NCBI RefSeq assembly: GCF_017114915.1
Contig: NZ_JAAUOE010000019.1
Coordinates: 35,776-99,775 of the forward strand
Length of the DNA stretch: 64,000 nucleotides
From: Pseudomonas frederiksbergensis
Lineage (GTDB): Bacteria > Pseudomonadota > Gammaproteobacteria > Pseudomonadales > Pseudomonadaceae
Direction of reading: 5' to 3'
The translations under genes were made by a program, and so were the position numbers. Positions 7,345-16,561 of this stretch are shown here, piece by piece. The notes beneath the pieces were generated by a model, which ran no database searches, was not told where the DNA came from, and saw only the letters and a list, made by a program, of their open reading frames with translations. Position 1 is the stretch's first letter. Each line of letters opens with the position of its first letter.

Positions 7345-9081
7345 ATGTCTGATAAGAAACCCACCCTGCGCTCCGCCCAATGGTTTGGCACCGCCGACAA
7401 GAACGGCTTCATGTACCGCAGCTGGATGAAGAATCAGGGCATCGCCGACCATCAGTTCCATGGCAAGCCAATCATCGGCATCTGCAACACCTGGTCGGAA
7501 CTGACCCCGTGTAACGCGCATTTCCGCCAGATCGCCGAGCACGTCAAACGCGGGGTGATCGAAGCCGGCGGTTTTCCTGTGGAATTCCCGGTGTTCTCCA
7601 ACGGCGAATCGAACCTGCGCCCCACCGCCATGCTCACTCGCAACCTGGCGAGCATGGACGTCGAGGAAGCGATTCGCGGTAACCCGATCGATGGTGTGGT
7701 GTTGCTCACCGGCTGCGACAAAACCACCCCGGCGCTGCTGATGGGCGCGGCCAGTTGCGACGTGCCGGCGATCGTCGTCACCGGCGGACCGATGCTCAAC
7801 GGCAAGCACAAAGGCCAGGACATCGGTTCGGGCACGGTGGTTTGGCAGCTCAGTGAACAGGTCAAGGCTGGCACCATTACCCTCGATGATTTCCTGGCGG
7901 CCGAGGGCGGCATGTCGCGCTCGGCCGGTACCTGCAACACCATGGGCACGGCCTCGACCATGGCCTGCATGGCCGAAGCACTCGGCACTTCCCTGCCCCA
8001 TAACGCAGCGATTCCGGCGGTCGATGCGCGCCGTTATGTGTTGGCGCACATGTCCGGCATGCGCGCAGTTGAAATGGTGCGCGAAGATTTGAAACTGTCG
8101 AAGATCCTGACCAAGGAAGCCTTCGAAAACGCCATTCGGGTGAACGCTGCCATCGGAGGTTCAACCAACGCGGTGATCCACCTCAAAGCCATCGCCGGGC
8201 GCATCGGTGTCGAGCTGGACCTGGATGACTGGACCCGCATCGGTCGCGGCATGCCGACCATCGTCGACCTGCAACCCTCCGGGCGTTTCCTGATGGAAGA
8301 GTTCTACTACGCCGGTGGCTTGCCCGCGGTGCTGCGTCGCCTCGGCGAAGCCAACCTGATTCCCTATCCGAACGCCCTCACCGTCAACGGCAAAACCCTC
8401 GGCGAGAACACCAAGGACGCGCCGATTTACGGCCAGGATGAAGTGATCCGCACCCTCGACAACCCGATCCGCGCCGACGGTGGCATCTGCGTATTGCGCG
8501 GCAACCTGGCGCCGCTGGGTGCGGTGCTCAAGCCCTCCGCCGCGAGTGCCGAGCTGATGCAGCACCGTGGGCGTGCGGTGGTGTTCGAGAACTTCGACCT
8601 GTACAAGGCGCGGATCAACGATCCGGAACTGGACGTGGATGCCAATTCGATTCTGGTGATGAAAAACTGCGGGCCTAAGGGTTATCCCGGCATGGCCGAA
8701 GTCGGCAACATGGGCTTGCCAGCGAAGCTGCTGGCCCAGGGCGTGACCGACATGGTGCGAATTTCCGACGCACGCATGAGTGGCACCGCGTACGGCACCG
8801 TGGTGTTGCATGTGGCACCGGAAGCCGCCGCCGGCGGACCTCTGGCGGCGGTGAAGGAAGGCGATTGGATCGAGCTTGATTGCGCCAATGGACGTTTGCA
8901 TCTGGATATTCCGGATGCCGAACTGGCCGCGCGCATGGCCGACCTGCAACCGCCGCAACAGTTGCTGGTAGGCGGCTATCGTCAGCTGTACATCGACCAT
9001 GTGTTGCAGGCGGATCAGGGCTGCGACTTTGACTTCCTCGTCGGCTGTCGTGGGGCCGAGGTGCCGCGTCACTCTCACTGA
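7345..9081 (+). CDS. L-arabonate dehydratase (IlvD/Edd family)
   Basis: 578 residues. An iron-sulfur and Mg2+ dependent sugar-acid dehydratase. Cys56 (SELTPCN), Cys124 (LTGCDKTTPA) and Cys197 (SAGTCNTMGT) are the cluster ligands; their spacing equals that of Cys59, Cys127 and Cys200 described for Rhizobium L-arabinonate dehydratase. A Ser in DARMSGTAYG supplies the family's alkoxide base. Length and cysteine spacing fit the pentonate/hexonate dehydratase branch rather than biosynthetic IlvD. It converts L-arabonate (possibly also D-fuconate or D-galactonate) to the 2-keto-3-deoxy acid. It is transcribed divergently from the carrier, semialdehyde dehydrogenase and AraD1 genes. ATG at 7345 has AAGAGA upstream. 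Confidence 0.88.
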   Translation: MSDKKPTLRSAQWFGTADKNGFMYRSWMKNQGIADHQFHGKPIIGICNTWSELTPCNAHFRQIAEHVKRGVIEAGGFPVEFPVFSNGESNLRPTAMLTRNLASMDVEEAIRGNPIDGVVLLTGCDKTTPALLMGAASCDVPAIVVTGGPMLNGKHKGQDIGSGTVVWQLSEQVKAGTITLDDFLAAEGGMSRSAGTCNTMGTASTMACMAEALGTSLPHNAAIPAVDARRYVLAHMSGMRAVEMVREDLKLSKILTKEAFENAIRVNAAIGGSTNAVIHLKAIAGRIGVELDLDDWTRIGRGMPTIVDLQPSGRFLMEEFYYAGGLPAVLRRLGEANLIPYPNALTVNGKTLGENTKDAPIYGQDEVIRTLDNPIRADGGICVLRGNLAPLGAVLKPSAASAELMQHRGRAVVFENFDLYKARINDPELDVDANSILVMKNCGPKGYPGMAEVGNMGLPAKLLAQGVTDMVRISDARMSGTAYGTVVLHVAPEAAAGGPLAAVKEGDWIELDCANGRLHLDIPDAELAARMADLQPPQQLLVGGYRQLYIDHVLQADQGCDFDFLVGCRGAEVPRHSH

Positions 9082-9091
9082 CCCTTGCGCC

Positions 9092-9203
9092 GATCGTTCC
9101 CACGCGCAGCAAAGGAATGCCTCAAGGGACGCTCCGCGTCCTCGCGCGGAAAGTGACGCGGAGCGTCACGGGCTGCATTCCTTTGCTGCGCGTGGGAATG
9201 ATC
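9092..9203. repeat. Composite palindromic repeat, copy B
   Basis: Same family and orientation as copy A, but both outer arms carry the GCAGCAAAGG / CCTTTGCTGC variant. The arms pair with each other over a long range, while each no longer forms its own local hairpin. The inner GTGACGCGGAGCGTCAC stem is intact. It separates the dehydratase gene from the regulator gene. Confidence 0.9.
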
Positions 9204-9281
9204 ATCAAAGGGCTGGATCGCCCACCGCTCGCGCCTGCTATCATGCGCGGCACCCCATTGCTCAGGACCGCGCCGTTCCCC

Positions 9282-10001
9282 ATGGATTACCGCAAACCCT
9301 CCGACCGCAAAAGCATGCACTCGCGCATCGTCCAGGAACTGGGCATGCAGATTGTCTCGGGACGTTTCAAGCCAGACGACAAACTGCCCGCCGAAGCCCT
9401 GTTGTGCGAGGAATACGCGGTCAGCCGGCCGGTCCTGCGCGAAGCCACCCGAGTGCTGGTCGCCAAGGGCCTGGTGTATTCCCGCCCGCGGGTCGGCACG
9501 GTGGTCAAGCCGCGCCGGGAATGGCACATGCTCGACCCGGACGTGTTGCATTGGTTGATGCAAAGCAGCCCGCAAAATGAGTTCTTCAGCCTGCTGACCA
9601 GCGTGCGCAGCATCATCGAACCAGCCGCTGCTGCGCTCGCCGCGCAGTTCGCCACCGATGAAGACATCGCCTCCATCGGTGAAGCCTACCAACGCATGGA
9701 AGCGGCACCGACCCCTGAAGCCTTGCTGCAACCGGACCTGGATTTCCATAGCCGCATCGCTGACGCGACCCACAACGACCTGCTGGCGAACCTGTGCAAT
9801 ATGTTGTCCGTGGCGATTGCCGAAGCCTTGAAGCACTCCAATCAGCGGCCGAATCTGCATGAGCTGGCGCTGCCACGGCACAAGGCGATTCTTACGGCGA
9901 TCGAGAATCGCGATGCGCTGGGTGCGCGGCATGCGACGCTGGTGCAGCTGGATGATGCGCGCAGTGCGCTGAATGTGGTGCTCGGTACCGATCCCTCGTA
10001 A
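9282..10001 (+). CDS. FadR-family GntR transcriptional regulator
   Basis: 239 residues from the ATG at 9282; longer in-frame starts would read through the repeat. Residues about 11-75 form the winged helix-turn-helix (GRFKPDDKLPAEALLCEEYA, SRPVLREATRVLVAKGLV, SRPRVGTVV). The C-terminal all-helical FCD ligand domain shows DLDFHSRIADATHN and LPRHKAILTAIENRD, which supply the Asp/His metal site of this fold. Such regulators usually repress sugar-acid operons and respond to a pathway acid. Placement next to the dehydratase, with two TNGTNNNACNA sites in the divergent promoter, makes it the likely local repressor. Confidence 0.88.
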   Translation: MDYRKPSDRKSMHSRIVQELGMQIVSGRFKPDDKLPAEALLCEEYAVSRPVLREATRVLVAKGLVYSRPRVGTVVKPRREWHMLDPDVLHWLMQSSPQNEFFSLLTSVRSIIEPAAAALAAQFATDEDIASIGEAYQRMEAAPTPEALLQPDLDFHSRIADATHNDLLANLCNMLSVAIAEALKHSNQRPNLHELALPRHKAILTAIENRDALGARHATLVQLDDARSALNVVLGTDPS

Positions 10002-10037
10002 AGCAAAGCCTGCGATCTTTTGATCTTCACAAACAAC

Positions 10038-10063
10038 AAAGCCGCAACCAAGGTTGCGGCTTT
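10038..10063. terminator. Bidirectional Rho-independent terminator
   Basis: AAAGCCGCAACC (10038-10049) pairs with GGTTGCGGCTTT (10052-10063) over a 2-base loop and is followed by T-rich sequence on both strands. It lies between the convergent regulator and RND transporter genes. Confidence 0.9.
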
Positions 10064-10080
10064 TCTGTTTCTGCCAGAGG

Positions 10081-12465
10081 TCAGTGAGCAAACAGCGAGT
10101 TGCCCTTCTGCCCTGCCAGTTTCTCTGGCTTGATCAGGAACCGCGCCAGCGCTGGCAGCAGCCACAACGCGCCGAACATGTTCCAGAGCAGCATGAAGGT
10201 CAGCATCAGGCCCATATCGGCCTGGAACTTGATGGCCGAGAAGATCCAGGTGCACACGCCGATCGCCAGGCACAAACCGGTGAACAGCACGGCTTTACCG
10301 GTGGACTTCAGCGTCTGGTAATACGCCTCTTGCAGCGGCAGACCGGCACGCAAGAAGCTTTCCAGACGGCTGTAGATGTAGATCCCGTAATCCACGCCGA
10401 TCCCCACCCCGAGCGCCACCACCGGCAAGGTCGCGACTTTCACGCCGATGCCCATGAACGCCATCAGCGCATTGCCGAGGACCGAGGTCAGCACCAGCGG
10501 CAACACGATGCACAAGGTCGCCGCCCAGGAGCGGAAGGTGATCATGCACATGGTCGCGACGCAGATGTACACCAGCACCAGAATCGTCAGCTCGGAACGC
10601 TTGATCACCTCGTTGGTGGCCGCCTCGATCCCGGCGTTACCGGCGGCGAGGATGAATTCCAGGCCTTCCTTGTTGTTGTCCTTGGCGAAGTCCTGCACCG
10701 CATGGACGGCGCGGTCCAGGGTTTCGGCCTTGTGGTCGTTGAGGAACACCAGCACCGGCGCCAGGGAGCAATTGTTGTTGTACAGGCCATCGGCACGGGC
10801 GATGGAGTTGTTCAGCACGTCCGGGTTGCGCGACAGGGTTTCCCATTTCAGGTTGCCCTCGTTCATGCCCTTGATCATTTGCTTGGACACGGTCACCAGG
10901 GAAATCGCCGACTGCACGCCCTCGGTGTTCTGCATCTTCCACATCAGTTCGTCGATCGGCGCCATGGCCTCATAGCGCGAGCAACCTTCGGACTTGGTCT
11001 TGACCATCACCACCAGCACGTCGGAACTGGTGGAGTAGTTGTTGATGATGAAGCTGTTGTCCTTGTTGTAACGCGAGTCCGGACGCAGTTCCGGCGCACC
11101 CTGGTCAAGGTCGCCGATTTTCAGGTTCTGGCTGTACCAAAGGCCACCGCCGAAGGCGATCAGCGCCAGGGCAATGGAGATCGGCGCAACTTTCGGGCTG
11201 GCAAAGTTCGACAGCAGACGCCAGAACGGATGCTCGCGGTGCGCGTCTTTCTTGCTGCGCTCGACGGCGCGTTTGCTGATACCGACGTAGGAAATGGCCA
11301 CCGGCAGCAGGATCAGGTTGGTGAACACGATCACCGCCACGCCGATGGACGCGCCGATGGCCAGTTCGCGAATCACGCCGATGTCGATGATCAACAGCGT
11401 GATAAAGCCCACCGCATCCGCCAGGATCGCGATCATCCCCGGCAGGAACAGCTGGCGGAATGTACGCCGCGCCGCAGTCAGTGCGTTATCCGCCTCGCTG
11501 GACTGCAAGGCGATACCGTTGATTTTCTGCACGCCGTGGGAAATCCCGATGGCGAAGATCAGGAACGGCACCAGCATCGAGTACGGGTCAAGCCCGAAGC
11601 CGAAGAAGTGCATCAAGCCCAGCTGCCAGACCACCGCCACCAGCGTCGTACTCAACACCGCCACGGTGCTGCGCATGCAGTGGGTGAACCAGTACAGCAG
11701 GATCAGGGTAATGACGAAGGCGACGCCGAAGAACATCACCACCATGACCAGCCCATCGATCAGGTCGCCGACTTTCTTGGCGAACCCGACTATGTGGATC
11801 TTCACGTTGGGGTTCTGGGCTTCGAACTTGTTGCGGATCTTGTCTTCGAGTTCGTGCGAGAACTTGCGGTAGTCCAGCGCCAGCAACTTGCCCTGGTCCT
11901 GCGGGTCCGGGTAGGACTCCAGCAGCGGGATGTCGACGATGCTCGACTTGAAGTCGTTGGCCACCAGCCGCCCGACTTGCCCGGACTTGAGCACGTTGTT
12001 GCGCAGCAGGTCGAGGCTCTGCTGGGAGCCGTTATAGCTCTGGGGAATCACTTCACCGCCGGCGAAGCCCTCCTCCGTCACCTCGGTCCAGCGCACGCTC
12101 GGGCTCCACAGCGACTTGAGGCCGGAACGGTCGACGCCGGAGATGTAGAACACCTCGTCGTGGATCTGGCGCAGGGTCTCCATGTATTCCCTGGAGAAGA
12201 TGTCGCCATCGGTGGCTTCCACGGAAATCCGCACCGTGTTGCCCAGGTTCGCCAGATCGTTGCGGTGCTCCATCATTTTTTCAATGAACGGATGCTCGAG
12301 CGGGATCATTTTTTCGAAACTGGTGGACGGCCGGATCAGCGTCGCCTGCCAGAACAGGAAAATACTGACCAGCAGGCAGATGACAATCACCGCCGGACGG
12401 TTGTTGAAGATCAGGCGTTCCAGAAACGTCGCCTTGTCCTGTTGAGGAGTGCTTAAGGATGTCAT
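10081..12465 (-). CDS. RND superfamily exporter, MMPL type
   Basis: 794 residues with an arrangement of two halves, each with one helix, a large periplasmic domain and five more helices. Residues about 23-43 (NRPAVIVICLLVSIFLFWQA) are the first helix; LVMVVMFFGVAFVITLILLY opens the first bundle; VALGVGIGVDYGIYIYSRLE is the conserved helix-4 motif of the second half, with the Asp expected of proton-driven family members. The C-terminus ends with a hydrophobic bundle (LMLTFMLLWNMFGALWLLPA). It belongs to the predicted exporters near MMPL and HpnN rather than the tripartite AcrB type, so lipid-like cargo is possible. It starts 28 bases after the Ycf48-like gene, with which it is probably co-transcribed. 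Substrate unknown. Confidence 0.88.
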   Translation of the reverse strand: MTSLSTPQQDKATFLERLIFNNRPAVIVICLLVSIFLFWQATLIRPSTSFEKMIPLEHPFIEKMMEHRNDLANLGNTVRISVEATDGDIFSREYMETLRQIHDEVFYISGVDRSGLKSLWSPSVRWTEVTEEGFAGGEVIPQSYNGSQQSLDLLRNNVLKSGQVGRLVANDFKSSIVDIPLLESYPDPQDQGKLLALDYRKFSHELEDKIRNKFEAQNPNVKIHIVGFAKKVGDLIDGLVMVVMFFGVAFVITLILLYWFTHCMRSTVAVLSTTLVAVVWQLGLMHFFGFGLDPYSMLVPFLIFAIGISHGVQKINGIALQSSEADNALTAARRTFRQLFLPGMIAILADAVGFITLLIIDIGVIRELAIGASIGVAVIVFTNLILLPVAISYVGISKRAVERSKKDAHREHPFWRLLSNFASPKVAPISIALALIAFGGGLWYSQNLKIGDLDQGAPELRPDSRYNKDNSFIINNYSTSSDVLVVMVKTKSEGCSRYEAMAPIDELMWKMQNTEGVQSAISLVTVSKQMIKGMNEGNLKWETLSRNPDVLNNSIARADGLYNNNCSLAPVLVFLNDHKAETLDRAVHAVQDFAKDNNKEGLEFILAAGNAGIEAATNEVIKRSELTILVLVYICVATMCMITFRSWAATLCIVLPLVLTSVLGNALMAFMGIGVKVATLPVVALGVGIGVDYGIYIYSRLESFLRAGLPLQEAYYQTLKSTGKAVLFTGLCLAIGVCTWIFSAIKFQADMGLMLTFMLLWNMFGALWLLPALARFLIKPEKLAGQKGNSLFAH

Positions 12466-12493
12466 AGACCCGCCTTCTTATTATTTGCCCGGC

Positions 12494-13561
12494 TCATTTG
12501 GACGACCCGTTTTTTCCATTCTCTGTGCCCGTTGGCGAAGTGACGCGAACGCCGCCCTGGCCTGCCAGAATCAGATTACCGTCGCCCGCCGCCGTGACCG
12601 CCGAGACGGAGATGCGATCCGGGCGGTTGAAGACGCTGAAGGTTTCGCCGTCGTCGCTGCTGCGAATGACGCTGCCGCCGTTGCCGACAATCACGATGGA
12701 ACCGTCGTCGAGCAGCGTGGCGCCGGACAGGCCGAACTCCAGCGCACCACGGGCAGCCTTGAGTTCGACCTGCTCCCAGGTGCTGCCGAAATCCGTGGAG
12801 CGGTAAAGATTGCCCCGCAAGCCGTAAGCCAGCAGCGTGGCCGGTTGCGCGGTGCCGATCACACCAAACAGCGAGCCTTCGTACGGGCCTTCAAGCTTTT
12901 CCCAGGTCTGCCCCTCATCGGCGGAGCGGAACATGCTGCCCTGCTCGCCGACGACGAAAATGCCGGAATCCTTGACCGCGGCAATGGCGTTGAGGTGGTA
13001 CTGATCTTCGTTGTCCAGGCGGTCGCTGACGTCTTCCCAGTGCTTGCCGCCGTCGGTGGTTTCCAGCAGGGCACCGTAAGCGCCCACGGCAAAACCGCTG
13101 TTGACGTCCTTGAACCAGACGTCGAGCAGCGGCGATTCGCGCCTCAGGTCTTCGAATTGTTTGGTCCAGGTGACGCCGCCGTCTTCGCTGGCGAGGATCT
13201 GCGCGTCATGGCCGACGGCCCAGCCGTGTTTGTCATCGACAAAAAATACCGCCGTCAGCAGTTGCCGGGTCGGCACCTTGGCCTGGGTCCAGGTCGCGCC
13301 CTGGTCATCGGAATAGAGGATGTGCCCGCGATCGCCGACCGCCACCAGGCGCTTGCCGGCGTGTACGACATCGAGCATCAGGCCTTTGCTGGCCTTGGCG
13401 GATTCAACGGAATAAACCACATCGGAGGCTGGCGCGGCAGCGGCCAGCACAGGTGCCGACAGCACGGCACAGCCCAACAGCGAGAGCGCTGTAGCCAGCA
13501 ACGCGAACCTGCGTAACGCCGGCGGGCGGCAAATACTCACACCCATGACAGGCTCACTCAT
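12494..13561 (-). CDS. Ycf48-like exported beta-propeller protein
   Basis: 355 residues; GGGGGAAGG stands just before the ATG at 13561. A signal peptide spans about residues 17-41 (RRFALLATALSLLGCAVL, cleavage near VLAAAAP). Six Asp-box (BNR) motifs of the S-x-D-x-G-x-T-W kind follow at even spacing (DDQGATWTQ, EDGGVTWTK, TDGGKHWED, ADEGQTWEK, TDFGSTWEQ, SDDGETFSV), giving a sialidase/Ycf48-type propeller. In pseudomonads such genes are paired with an MMPL-type exporter; here the exporter gene follows 28 bases downstream. A periplasmic partner or assembly factor for the exporter is the likeliest role, inferred from context. Confidence 0.85.
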   Translation of the reverse strand: MSEPVMGVSICRPPALRRFALLATALSLLGCAVLSAPVLAAAAPASDVVYSVESAKASKGLMLDVVHAGKRLVAVGDRGHILYSDDQGATWTQAKVPTRQLLTAVFFVDDKHGWAVGHDAQILASEDGGVTWTKQFEDLRRESPLLDVWFKDVNSGFAVGAYGALLETTDGGKHWEDVSDRLDNEDQYHLNAIAAVKDSGIFVVGEQGSMFRSADEGQTWEKLEGPYEGSLFGVIGTAQPATLLAYGLRGNLYRSTDFGSTWEQVELKAARGALEFGLSGATLLDDGSIVIVGNGGSVIRSSDDGETFSVFNRPDRISVSAVTAAGDGNLILAGQGGVRVTSPTGTENGKNGSSK

Positions 13562-13768
13562 AGACCTTCCCCCTTTATTATTGTTAGGTCGTTCAACCTT
13601 TCAGGGCGCCGTAAGGGGTGCTTACCGGGATTGCCCTATTCAGAAGCATAGTCCTGAAGCCCGCAATCCAGAGCCCCTACGGAAGCTGGGCTTATCCTAT
13701 CGGGGTTTGGAAAGCTCTGACAATCGACACCACGTTATCTTTTGTTAACCGGGGGGGATACTCAGAAA
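13562..13768. other. Intergenic region upstream of the Ycf48-like gene
   Basis: Together with the adjacent repeat (13769-13881) this makes a 332-bp gap without a gene. It should hold the promoter of the Ycf48-like/RND pair on the minus strand. I could not identify a convincing -35/-10 pair, sigma-54 site or operator in it, and no coding frame with a ribosome-binding site. Confidence 0.5.
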
Positions 13769-13881
13769 GATCGTTCCCACGCTCTGCGTGGGAATGCATC
13801 CCGTGACGCTCCGCGTCACAGCTTCAACAGCGGACGCAGAGCGTCCATGGCGGCATTCCCACGCGGAGCGTGGGAATGATC
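13769..13881. repeat. Composite palindromic repeat, copy C
   Basis: Same family as copy A but in the opposite orientation: the GTGACGCTCCGCGTCAC stem lies on the left instead of the right. The outer arms are of the TTCCCACGC type and each can form a local hairpin. It sits just past the pepN stop. Confidence 0.9.
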
Positions 13882-13893
13882 AGGTGAGTAAGG

Positions 13894-16551
13894 TCAGGCC
13901 AGGCTTTTGCTGACCACTTCGTACACGTCGCTGGACAGCTGCCCCGAAGCGAGAATCCGCTCCAGTTCGCCTTTCATCAGCGCCTGACGGGCGCTGTCGT
14001 ACTTGCGCCAGCGGGTCAACGGCGCCAGTTGGCGAGAAGCGATCTGCGGATTGAAGCCGTTGAGCTCAATCACCAGATCCGCCAGGAAGCGATACCCGGA
14101 ACCATCCGCCGCGTGGAAGTTGATCAGGTTCTGCCCGGCAAACGCGCCGATCAGTGCGCGCACCTTGTTCGGGTTCTTGATCGTGAACGCGTGGTGTTGC
14201 ATCAAGGCTTTGACCCGTTCCAGAGCACCCGGCAAGGTGCTGCCAGCCTGGACGCTGAACCACTGATCCATGACCAGCGGATTGTCCTTGAAGTGTTCGG
14301 CGAAGCTCGCCAATGCCTTGGCTTTCTGCTCTTCGAACGGCGAATTCACCAGCACTGCCAGCGCGGTCAGGCGCTCGGTCATGTTGTCGCAGGTGTCGAA
14401 CTGTTCAAGGGTTGCCGCCAACACTTGCGGCTTGCCGCTGAGCATCAGGTACGACAGCGCAATGTTCTGCAGGGCGCGACGGGCGAAATGCTCGGCCTCG
14501 GCCACATACGGCGTTTGCTTCGAGAGATCGCGATTGGCCTGATAACGCAGCCACAATGCCTCGAACAAACCTTCAGCCAATTGCTTACGGGCAAATTCGC
14601 GAGCTGTGTGAATAGCCTCGACATCCGCCACTTCACTGATTTCTGTCAGGTACGCTTCGCTCGGCAGCGAAAGCATTTCGGCGACCATGGCCTGATCCAG
14701 CGACTCGTCGGACAGCACGGTACGCAGCGCCGCAACCAAACGCGGATCCAGCACCAGCGCCTCGCCCTTCTGCTGCTGTTCGATCAGCTCTTGCAGCACC
14801 TGCACCGACAATTGCTGGCCGGCATCCCAGCGGTTGAAACCGTCGCTGTCGTGCTGCATCAGGAACATCAACTGATCGCGGTCGTACGGGAAGCTCAGTT
14901 TCACCGGGGCCGAGAAGCCGCGCAGCAACGAAGGCAGCGGCTTTTCAGCCATGTCGACGAAGGTGAAGGTTTGCTCGGCTTCAGTCACCGAGATCACCCG
15001 AGACGTGCCTTGAGCGCTGGCTTCGCCGGACAGACGCAGTGCAATCGCCGCGCCTTTCGAATCAAGCAGCCCCAGCTCCACCGGAATCACGAACGGCAGT
15101 TTTTCCACCTTGTCCGGCGTTTCCGGGCAGCTCTGGCGGAAGGTCAGGCTGTAGGTTTTCGCCGCGGCGTCGTAGGACTCGCTCACCGCCAGACGCGGTG
15201 TCCCGGCCTGGCTGTACCAGCGCTTGAACTGGGCGAGGTCGATGCCATTGGCATCTTCCATGGCCTTGATGAAGTCGTCACAGGTCACGGCCTGGCCGTC
15301 ATGGCGCTCGAAGTACAGGTCGCTGCCTTTGCGGAAACCGTCAGCGCCGAGCAAGGTGTGGATCATGCCGACCACTTCCGAACCCTTTTCGTACACGGTC
15401 AGGGTGTAGAAGTTGGAAATCTCGATGAAGCTGTCCGGGCGCACGGCGTGGGCCATGGGGCCGGCGTCTTCGGCGAACTGGTGGGTGCGCAGGTACGCCA
15501 CGTCCTGGATGCGTTTGACCGTGGCCGAGTTCATGTCGGCCGAGAATTCCGAATCACGGAACACGGTGAAGCCTTCCTTCAGCGACAGCTGAAACCAGTC
15601 GCGGCAGGTCACGCGGTTGCCCGACCAGTTGTGGAAGTATTCGTGGGCGACGATCGCCTCGACCCGCTGGTGCGCGGCGTCGGTAGCGGTTTCGGCGCGG
15701 GCCAGCACGGCGCTGGAGTTGAAAATGTTGAGGCCCTTGTTCTCCATGGCGCCCATGTTGAAGTCGTTGACGGCGACGATCATGAAGATGTCCAGGTCGT
15801 ACTCGCGACCGTAGACCTCTTCGTCCCAGCGCATGGACTTCTTCAGGCTGTTCATGGCGTGCTGGCACTTGTCGATGTTTTCTGGCTCGACGTAGATGCG
15901 CAGCGCCACGGAGCGCTCGGTCATGGTGGTGAAGGTGTCTTCGACGCACCACAGATCACCGGCCACCAGCGCGAACAGGTAGGCAGGCTTCTTGAACGGG
16001 TCTTCCCAGGTCGCCCAGTGCCGGCCGTCTTCGCCGGGACCTGAGGCAATCGGGTTGCCGTTGGACAGCAGCACCGGATAGCTGTGCTGCTCGGCGACCA
16101 CCGTGGTGGTGAACGCACTCATCACATCCGGGCGGTCGAGGTAATAGGTGATCTTGCGGAAGCCTTCGGCCTCGCACTGGGTGCAGAACATGGTGCCGGA
16201 CTTGTACAGGCCTTCCAGGGCGGTGTTGGTTTCCGGGTGAATCCGGACGCTGGTATCGACTGTGAAGCTTGTTTCGGTCGGGTGCAGGGTCAGGTGGTTC
16301 TCGGTCAGTTGGTAGTCGGCGGCGCTCAGCTCACGGTCGGCCAGTGTCACCGACAGCAGTTCGAGTTGCTGGCCGTCCAGCACCAGCGGCGGCAGGCCTG
16401 GACCACGTTCCGGATTGCGGCGCATCACCAGTTGCGCATGGACCAGGCTGTGGTCCTCGAACAACTCGAAGGTCAGGTGCGTCTCGTCGATCAGGTACTC
16501 GGGGGCCTGATAGTCCTTCAGGTAGATCATCTTCGGTTGTTCGGTGCGCAT
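13894..16551 (-). CDS. pepN: Aminopeptidase N
   Basis: 885 residues, the usual length of the bacterial M1 enzyme. The exopeptidase motif GAMENKG precedes the zinc site: His303 and His307 in HEYFHNW and Glu326 in SLKEG, an HExxH-x18-E pattern. It removes N-terminal residues from peptides in the cytoplasm during protein turnover. The start at 16551 has AAGGACT 9 bases upstream; MIYLKDYQAP seven codons later is a second possible start. It is the last gene of a minus-strand run beginning with nadK and is 10 bases from the DUF2797 gene. Confidence 0.97.
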   Translation of the reverse strand: MRTEQPKMIYLKDYQAPEYLIDETHLTFELFEDHSLVHAQLVMRRNPERGPGLPPLVLDGQQLELLSVTLADRELSAADYQLTENHLTLHPTETSFTVDTSVRIHPETNTALEGLYKSGTMFCTQCEAEGFRKITYYLDRPDVMSAFTTTVVAEQHSYPVLLSNGNPIASGPGEDGRHWATWEDPFKKPAYLFALVAGDLWCVEDTFTTMTERSVALRIYVEPENIDKCQHAMNSLKKSMRWDEEVYGREYDLDIFMIVAVNDFNMGAMENKGLNIFNSSAVLARAETATDAAHQRVEAIVAHEYFHNWSGNRVTCRDWFQLSLKEGFTVFRDSEFSADMNSATVKRIQDVAYLRTHQFAEDAGPMAHAVRPDSFIEISNFYTLTVYEKGSEVVGMIHTLLGADGFRKGSDLYFERHDGQAVTCDDFIKAMEDANGIDLAQFKRWYSQAGTPRLAVSESYDAAAKTYSLTFRQSCPETPDKVEKLPFVIPVELGLLDSKGAAIALRLSGEASAQGTSRVISVTEAEQTFTFVDMAEKPLPSLLRGFSAPVKLSFPYDRDQLMFLMQHDSDGFNRWDAGQQLSVQVLQELIEQQQKGEALVLDPRLVAALRTVLSDESLDQAMVAEMLSLPSEAYLTEISEVADVEAIHTAREFARKQLAEGLFEALWLRYQANRDLSKQTPYVAEAEHFARRALQNIALSYLMLSGKPQVLAATLEQFDTCDNMTERLTALAVLVNSPFEEQKAKALASFAEHFKDNPLVMDQWFSVQAGSTLPGALERVKALMQHHAFTIKNPNKVRALIGAFAGQNLINFHAADGSGYRFLADLVIELNGFNPQIASRQLAPLTRWRKYDSARQALMKGELERILASGQLSSDVYEVVSKSLA

Positions 16552-16561
16552 GCTGGAGTCC

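Noticed and set aside
10054..12456. An 800-residue open frame on the plus strand
   Set aside because: It is antisense to the RND exporter, full of His, Arg and Gln, has no domain motif, and arises from the codon bias of the real gene.
14029..16044. Long plus-strand frame of 671 residues
   Set aside because: It is antisense to pepN, which has the full zinc-peptidase motif; no ribosome site or recognisable domain.
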